Positions 58,030 through 64,000 of a DNA stretch of 64,000 nt are shown here, piece by piece. Position numbers and translations under genes: made by a program. Where the stretch lies: NCBI GenBank assembly GCA_030765055.1, contig CM060953.1, positions 99,167,701 to 99,231,700 on the forward strand. Reading direction: 5' to 3'. The stretch's first letter is position 1, and each line of letters starts with the position of its first letter. The DNA comes from Mantis religiosa (Eukaryota; Arthropoda; Insecta; Mantodea; Mantidae). The notes beneath the pieces were generated by a model, which saw only the letters and a list, made by a program, of their open reading frames with translations, did not search any database and was not told where the DNA came from.

Positions 58030-59400
58030 TTCTAAAAACCCAGTAAAAAAATATATAAAACTATATAAAAATATCAATGAAAGAACATGTAAACAATGTA
58101 ACAAATAAGATCAACAAAAAGAACATCTTAAAACGCCTAGTAGGAAAAAAATGGGGTGGAAACATGGACCTTCTTAATAACACATATAAAACATACATAA
58201 AACCCAACTTACTATTTGGAGAACTGCTGGCAACAGTAAGAAACTCAAAAGGAAAATAGAAACCTCACAAAACAATTCACTAAGAATAATAACAGGAGCT
58301 GTGAAAACAACACCAATTGCCATACTACAGAGCTTCACAAAAAATATGGCCATAGAACTGGAACATGAACTAAAGGCAGTTACCCTAGCACAAAAACTGC
58401 TAGTTAACAAAAATAGACACAAGTGGTATCACACACCAGATAATATAAGCAATCTAAAAACCCAAACAAGCTTCAGAACATACATCAATAACTCAAAACA
58501 CAAGAACATAATAACAACAAATATAACAACAATAGAGGAAACAAGCCCAACAGAATATATTGACATACATTATAAGAATGACCTGTTATATACAATACAT
58601 AAGCAAAAAAATTTACCAGATGAAATGAGAGCAATAGCAATAGCCACAGAAAATGAAAGATATCCAGAAAAAGAATGGCTCCGAATATATACAGATGGAT
58701 CCTTTATAAACAAACAAGATGCTGGTGCAGGAGTATACTGCAAACATTTTGCACAGTATCTAACACTAGACAAAACTTCAGACCGTACATAGAGCAAAAC
58801 ATAGTTATCTAACAGATTCAAAATCAGCCATAGATGGGATTGTAAATTATAAAAACAAAACAACAAGAAACATCAAAGAAATAAGAAGTTTAATTAAAGC
58901 TGTTGAATCAAGAAACCATGTCACCCTGCAATGGATTCCAGCCCACGTTGAACTTTTAAGTAATGAACATGCTGACCAACTAGCAAAAAAAGGTGCAATT
59001 CAAAATATATAACCCGTTAAGACAAACTGAAATTAATAAACAATTAAACAACATTAAGATACATTTTAAAAGACAGCAGAGACTTGATGAGGAAGATAAA
59101 CTAAAAGACAAGGATTATAAGAACATTGGAGACAAAACTGACATACAAAAACTACCAAGAAAAACTGCAGTGGCCCTATTCAGAATGGAAACTGGCCATG
59201 ATTGTCTTGCAGAACACCTTTATAAAATACACTGCATACCTACACCTAAATGTATTATCTGTAAAGAGGATGTCATCATGAACACACACCATTTGGACAA
59301 ATGTAATGGTCTCAAAAGTGGGAACCTACAGGCTTTATATTGAAGCTAGGGGGAAAATGATGCAAATCAACTAATCCCCAGTGCCATTATTCAACAACAT
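58030..59400 (+). mobile_element. LINE with RNase H, copy 2
   Basis: A longer copy of the element at 9500-10238. Post-RT region (58077-58300: KINKKNILKRLVGKKWGGNM, TYKTYIKPNLLFG); then 58301-58792 with KTTPIAILQSFTKNMAIELE and the RNase H start (WLRIYTDGSFINKQDAGAGV). A deletion of about 66 bp near 58780 relative to copy 1 removes ELTAIKAAL. RNase H then resumes (SAIDGIVNYKNKTTRNIKEI), followed by ALFRMETGHDCLAEHLYKIH and the Cys/His cluster to 59343. It ends in (AC)n(AT)n near 59399-59423. Inactive. Confidence 0.88.
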
Positions 59401-59509
59401 ACACACACACATATATATATATTTTAGATTATGTTGATAATTACCAGAATCCTATCAGTATGGCCAATTTGCCAGAAGTTTGTCCCACAGACAAATATAT
59501 GAGCATTGA

Positions 59510-59640
59510 GCTATAGCTTTAAGGTATGCTCAAATGTAAAAAGCCTGGGTCAGTTTTGTACCTGTCACCTTGAGATGAGTAAGCCAGCTTCTAGCCCACT
59601 GAGCCATTAGTAAGGCCAATATTGACGACTATGTTTATGA
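59510..59640 (-). mobile_element. tRNA-like SINE head
   Basis: On the minus strand ATGGCTCAGTGGGCTAGAAG (A-box region) and AGGTACAAAACTGACCC (B-box-like) are spaced as in a tRNA-derived SINE. Confidence 0.45.
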
Positions 59641-59824
59641 ATGAATTTATTTCATTCTAAAAGGCAACAATTATGCTTTCCATTTCCTTAGAACCACATT
59701 TTAATTTGAAATAGATCTTTCACTCACCTATGAAATACTCAAATAACATGTCACGTACAGTATAATATAGTGTTCACAAGGAATGTATCTTAAGTCAAAC
59801 TAAGTACAAAAATAGCATGTAGTA

Positions 59825-59830
59825 TTTATT
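59825..59830 (-). terminator. PPOX: PPOX polyadenylation signal
   Basis: AATAAA on the minus strand, about 20 bp beyond the PPOX stop codon. It is unusually close but correctly placed. Confidence 0.65.
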
Positions 59831-59850
59831 AAGCTACTTGTTCATTTCTT

Positions 59851-61269
59851 TTATTTCTTGTTGGAAGCATGATTTATTAACTCATTCACTGCAACTTTAG
59901 CAGAAAATATGACATCGTTTACTCCTACACCATCATATGATGCTCCTATCACTGAAAGAGGCAAACAATTTTTCTTGAGGTAATCTCGAATTCTCTTCAC
60001 TCGATCATGATGCCCAAGCACATACTGTGGTATACAGTCATGCAATATGGAAACTAAATAATCTTCTGGTGCTTCTTTTATGCCCAAAATTCGCTGCACT
60101 TGGTTTAAAGCTACATTCAAAATTTCATCACTGTGTGGATTGTTTCCAAACAGCGATTTGAACCATCTTCCTCCCATCATGACTGTAAGAATTGTGTTAT
60201 CGCCTTTTGGAAAACAACATGAGTCATAAATAACACCTAATATTGGAATATTTTCTGAAGGTGGAACTAAAAATCCAAATGCTTCACTTTCTAGCAATTT
60301 TCCCTTAAACTGCAGATTTACAACTGCGACACTTACAGCAGGAACTGCAGCCAGCTCTTTACTTAGTTCTGGATGCTGTTTCTCCAACAACGAAGAAAGC
60401 TGTTTTGCTGGTAAAGATGAAATAACCCAATTGTATTCCATGCTGTTGCTCCCAATATCTAACATAACCTTTCCAGAAGGCAAGAAGGTAATTTCTTGAA
60501 CGTGTGAGTTCAGTTTTATTTCTGCACCTTTATGTTCTATGCTCCGCTTTAAAGTCTCTGTTAACAACTCCAATCCGCCGTCTAACGACCAAACACTCCA
60601 TCGCTCTGACTGAGCTTTCTTAAACAGATCACATTTTTTTGATGCTAATTTTGAGTTCCTAGTACCAAAAGAATTCCTAAGCATGCCTTTAATAATTGAG
60701 CCATGCATCTGTTCAGCTTCAAATAGGGAACTCATTAAAAATTTGACACTAATTTCCTTGGCATCACCCGCACAAATGCCACAAATAAGAGGACTTATGG
60801 CAAAATCAGCCAACTCCTTACCTAGTCTTCTTTCAACAAAGCTATATATACTTTCATCATTTAGCTGTTTTTTTGGAGCTTTGAGATCTTGTAATAATGT
60901 AGCAATTAGGGGCTTTGAAAATGGTGGATTTGTAACAAATAACGATTTCAAACTGGATGGCAATTTATATAAAGTTTTATTCACATATATAAGTCTGTTT
61001 TGAGCAGCAGGATGGTCTTTTCTAATGGGAATCACCTTGTCACTTAAATTCAATTCCTCCACCAAAGCTAACGTATTCTCACCACTCGGACCTTTTGGGC
61101 GGACAGTACGTGGACCATGCTCAAACACAAAACCTCTGGGAGTTCTTGTTGATCTGATCCACCCTCCAACACGATTACTACCTTCAAATATGTTCACATT
61201 TCTACCCGCCTTTAGTAGATAATATGCTGCCGACAAACCACTTACTCCTCCTCCTAAAATCGCATTCAT
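59851..61269 (-). CDS. PPOX: Protoporphyrinogen oxidase, complete single exon
   Basis: This 472-residue FAD enzyme oxidises protoporphyrinogen IX to protoporphyrin IX, the penultimate step of heme synthesis, on the mitochondrial inner membrane in animals. The N-terminal dinucleotide-binding motif is ILGGGVSGLSAAYYL (residues 4-18), with FAD-ribose Glu at 29 and GGWIRS after it. Further family blocks are FEHGPRTVRP, DHPAAQNRLIYV, NPPFSKPL, the AERWS-like ERWSVWSLDGGLELL, VSVAVVNLQF, VIYDSCCFP, HDCIPQYVLGH, and the C-terminal FAD motif GASYDGVGVNDVI. Length and end-to-end collinearity fit animal PPOX (about 477). The ATG at 61269-61267 is the only upstream in-frame Met; an in-frame GTG at 61308 precedes it after a stop at 61321-61323 and is not a credible start. 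No introns, stops or frameshifts, so it appears functional or recently so. A retrocopy cannot be excluded. Confidence 0.96.
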   Translation of the reverse strand: MNAILGGGVSGLSAAYYLLKAGRNVNIFEGSNRVGGWIRSTRTPRGFVFEHGPRTVRPKGPSGENTLALVEELNLSDKVIPIRKDHPAAQNRLIYVNKTLYKLPSSLKSLFVTNPPFSKPLIATLLQDLKAPKKQLNDESIYSFVERRLGKELADFAISPLICGICAGDAKEISVKFLMSSLFEAEQMHGSIIKGMLRNSFGTRNSKLASKKCDLFKKAQSERWSVWSLDGGLELLTETLKRSIEHKGAEIKLNSHVQEITFLPSGKVMLDIGSNSMEYNWVISSLPAKQLSSLLEKQHPELSKELAAVPAVSVAVVNLQFKGKLLESEAFGFLVPPSENIPILGVIYDSCCFPKGDNTILTVMMGGRWFKSLFGNNPHSDEILNVALNQVQRILGIKEAPEDYLVSILHDCIPQYVLGHHDRVKRIRDYLKKNCLPLSVIGASYDGVGVNDVIFSAKVAVNELINHASNKK

Positions 61270-62699
61270 TTTCACATATACTAATATTGTCAAATCTACC
61301 TTATTCACTTTAGTACACTTTTAGTTTATAAACTGTTTATCATTATCATTACTAAAATAAATGCTTCCTATTCCAGTAGATGTTGCACGTGACTTATAGG
61401 CGCTAAACCAAAAGAATGCTCTCCGTTTCCCTAAAAGCAGAGAAATATACTTTAACGTTATTCTCATATTACAGTGTATACAAATATATGAATAAATTGA
61501 AGATACGAACATTTGCTTTACTTTCGAATTCACAAATATGAATCAAACTCCATTATCCTTTACCTCAAGAAATTCAACATTATTTATTTGCACTTACATT
61601 ACAAAAGTACCACAGAAAACATACAATAAGATAATCGGTCGAAAACCTAGATCGATATATTTAATGTGGTCGAGACGATGCAAAGTTAATCTACCACATT
61701 TGGAAGCGTGAAGCAAAGTTCTAACAGGTATGAAACACGCTCCATAGGAATTACTTCCAACTGCATGATTACACCAATTCCGTTGGTACACCATACGCAA
61801 TTTTTACTGCGTTGTGTCGCATCCATATGACTTTCTCTACACTTACGCAAACTATCCTTACAAAGACTTGTTCTCCCATCTGCTTCTTGTTAACGCTTTG
61901 CCCCTTCAACGGCACTCACAAATTTTCTCACAGCTAGGCCACTGCTTCTGCAGGCATTTAAATTTAAATTGTCAGAGGTCTGAGACTTATATCAAGGGCG
62001 GACTGTCATTAAGGGCCAGAAGGGCCGGACGCCACCGAAAATATTGTCGCTACTGGCAGCGTTGCGCACAAAGGGTTCGGCGCGGAGAGATAATGGACAG
62101 ATAGTGCAATGCGGAGATAAAAGCTTGCCGAAACAGATAAAGAGACAGATAGCTGATTGATTTCTTGTTTGTTACGGAAGATTCCAGAAATGTCTAATAT
62201 GAGTAGAGGTGTTTAAGGAAGCCGCGACTTGCCAAGTGACAGTCGTAAACAGAGTGTAATCAGAACTGAATTGTGTGAACGCTATCGTTTGTGGACGGCG
62301 ACCTTGGAAGATGGAAATGTGACGTAATTCTGCGTTGTAAGGGTTGACCAAAGTGTACTACGGAAATAAAGAACATTTTGAATTTCTGCAACTTGGACTT
62401 TTAATTCGACGAAACCACAAAGTCATAATGTCAAGCAACTTATAGGCGTTTTTTTTTTTTTCACATTTTAAGAAAACATTGTATATTTTATTCAATTTTA
62501 ATAATCATTACTAATAATAAATTATTATACCACCCTCCTTAATAGTTATAGAAGCTTGGAGCTTAGATGAAAACACACCAGTCGCCTTGTGGCCAAGCAG
62601 TACGATAACCTGTGGTTGGGCCAGATTACGTGGGCCCGCGATCATTGCTTTCCAATCTGCACACTTTACCAGTCAGGTATCAATACCTCCCTCGCTCCA
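61270..62699. other. PPOX upstream region
   Basis: Presumed promoter and 5' UTR side of PPOX. The TATTCATTCACT-type AT-rich sequence shows no clear core promoter. Short frames on either strand have no recognisable domain. A T-run lies at 62451-62460. The GC-richer stretch at 61990-62110 is unexplained. Confidence 0.4.
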
Positions 62700-62893
62700 T
62701 TACTCTCTTCCTCCATTATCGCATTCAGCAACGTTTGAGGCCGGCTAGGTGTGGCCCAAATGTTTAGTGTTTTGATACCCTTCTGCTATTGCAGTGTTTT
62801 TGGCAATGCAACTAAAGGTGACCTGTTTTAAAAAGTATAACCACACTTTACTTTCATTACAAGCATCTTCACACCTGGCCCCACCAAGAAGTA
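62700..62893 (+). mobile_element. hAT end fragment, paralog of 19635-20000
   Basis: The reverse complement of 62770-62893 ('cttggtggggccaggtgtga ... cctttagttgcattgc') matches 19655-19980 without the 185-bp insertion present there. The terminal repeat is truncated at 62893. Confidence 0.7.
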
Positions 62894-63502
62894 ACTGATA
62901 TACACACACAGGATGTTAATGAACAATAACGAAATATTTCAGCGACTGTAGACGTGAATAATTTAAGCAAGTTGAGATACGCAATGCATTGTCTGCCGCT
63001 AAACACAATGTAGTAAATTGTGTTAAACCAAATTGGCTTCAGATGCTGATAAGTTGGTATTTAAACAAAGTGGGTGAAATTATTGCATTAGAATGTCTTT
63101 ATAACTGCTTCACGAGTATATACATATCGATTTTTAGAAGCTCGTTATTGGCGTTTTCAAGATTTAATGCCTCAAAGATCTCTCATATCTCGATCTAATC
63201 ACCTGCCAGTACGATACTGAACAGCGATTAACGACCTTCTTGAATCATGTGGCCTACTCTAGTGGTGTTTCTGCAACTGTTCTGATGGCCCAATCCGTAG
63301 CACCGAAAACTGGTGTTTTAAAGGACATTGGTGCGGTTCCTGTAATATAGCTGCCTTTTCCTCTTTGTTTTTTCATACGTAAATTCTAACAGGAAGAAAA
63401 GGCGTTATTCGTAACTGACAATGTGAATCTCATTGGCCAGTGCAATAACATTAATATGATTTCCTTGATTCGGGACACTGTAGTTAGTGTTCTGAGGATA
63501 GC
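62894..63502. other. Sequence without recognised features
   Basis: Moderately AT-rich sequence upstream of the DUF4817-like frame. Nothing supported. Confidence 0.4.
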
Positions 63503-63672
63503 TTGTTATACAACATGAAGAACGTGTACTACTTTTCTGAACTAGCAGATATGCACCTTATTTACGGTGAATCACAACGTAATGGGTTAGCTGCTGTACC
63601 GCTGTACAGGAAACGATATCTCGATGGGCAGCAACCACATCACTCAACCATCCAGTTCTTCGATAGATGTTT

Positions 63673-63716
<44 letters not shown>

Positions 63717-63802
63717 CTTCTAAGTCAATAGGGGCGATACAGGTGTTGCACGAACTCGATGCACAATGCAATTCGAGGAGAATGTACTGTGTAGCATTGT
63801 AG
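63503..63802 (+). CDS. DUF4817-like helix-turn-helix protein, probably mobile-element derived
   Basis: From the second Met (63515) the frame reads NVYYFSELADMHLIYGESQR, NGLAAVPLYRKRYLDGQQPH and HSTIQFFDRCLRQRE. This is the pattern of the insect DUF4817 domain (ADMHLIYG, N..AA...YR.R%P.R..P.H.TF), a HTH-like module found in insect transposon-derived proteins. A (GA)n microsatellite follows at once and turns the frame into Arg-Glu repeats, after which GPSKSIGAIQVLHELDAQCN continues without recognisable content. The DDE catalytic part usually expected downstream is not visible. Probably a relic. Confidence 0.6.
63677..63713. repeat. (GA)n microsatellite
   Basis: 37-bp GA dinucleotide run inside the DUF4817-like frame. 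Confidence 0.97.
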
Positions 63803-64000
63803 AAGAGCCATCTACCAGCACACTAGGCACTAACCATATTAGCGTATGGCAAGTTATGAACTACTTCACCAACAAAAGGTGCAAGCACTAAGACCAGAAA
63901 ATTATGGCCATTGGCTACAATTTTGTAACTAGGCTTTACTCCAGCTGCCTAAATTGTTTTCATCAGTACTGTTCACTGATAAGGCCATGGGCTAATTTTT

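Noticed and set aside
61270..61308. An upstream GTG extending PPOX by 13 residues
   Set aside because: GTG initiation is not expected for an animal nuclear gene. The ATG at 61269 lies directly before the FAD motif, as in the family.

Overview
The window is AT-rich, intron- and transposon-dense animal nuclear DNA, most likely from an arthropod and probably an insect with a large genome. The evidence is spliced protein-coding exons with GT/AG junctions and AATAAA signals, two tRNA-derived SINE families, Penelope-like elements (PLEs) with GIY-YIG endonucleases, Jockey/CR1-type LINEs, Tc1/mariner, hAT and Harbinger elements, and an insect-type DUF4817 domain. Nothing prokaryotic or viral was seen.

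Only two host genes are recognised with confidence. The first is TAF13 (TFIID subunit 13, histone fold) on the plus strand. One exon lies at 329-499 and the last exon at 28788-28967, separated by a 28.3-kb intron; the first coding exon is upstream of the window. The second is PPOX (protoporphyrinogen oxidase, heme synthesis) on the minus strand at 59851-61269, a complete and uninterrupted 472-residue reading frame.

The TAF13 intron (500-28787) holds decayed mobile elements and three unidentified exon-like open segments (1714-1792, 10700-10791, 16597-16716 or 16727) whose splice phases agree. Its most distinctive content is a set of PLE fragments. Their ends carry hammerhead-ribozyme-like cores (CUGANGA, a 6-bp stem II, GAAAC, GUC) with compensatory changes in stem II. 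Several are bounded by 11-15 bp target-site duplications (TSDs): a 1.5-kb truncated copy (4070-5594), a 2.3-kb head-to-head inverted dimer (10838-13114), a deleted copy with inverted ends (about 25570-26511), and two solo terminal units of about 170-185 bp (3674-3840 and 19734-19918). A related terminal sequence has been amplified into a 77-80 bp tandem array (26881-27372). The intron also holds a hAT relic, a mariner fold-back, Tc1 and DDE relics, LINE fragments and SINEs.

From 29 to 59 kb the window is a nested stack of elements. Tc1 and Jockey fragments (29980-33120) come first, then a GC-rich 70-bp-arm palindrome (33507-33664). A Jockey element (34176-39735) is interrupted by a SINE and by a 1.86-kb PIF/Harbinger element with a TAA duplication. 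A LINE (39840-44080) is split by a second LINE with its own TSD. These are followed by hAT, piggyBac-like and PLE relics, a nearly full-length CR1-type LINE (47190-51320) and an RNase H-bearing LINE (58030-59400). The last 2.7 kb, upstream of PPOX, holds a hAT end fragment and a DUF4817 reading frame. Coordinates of decayed elements are approximate unless a TSD is stated.
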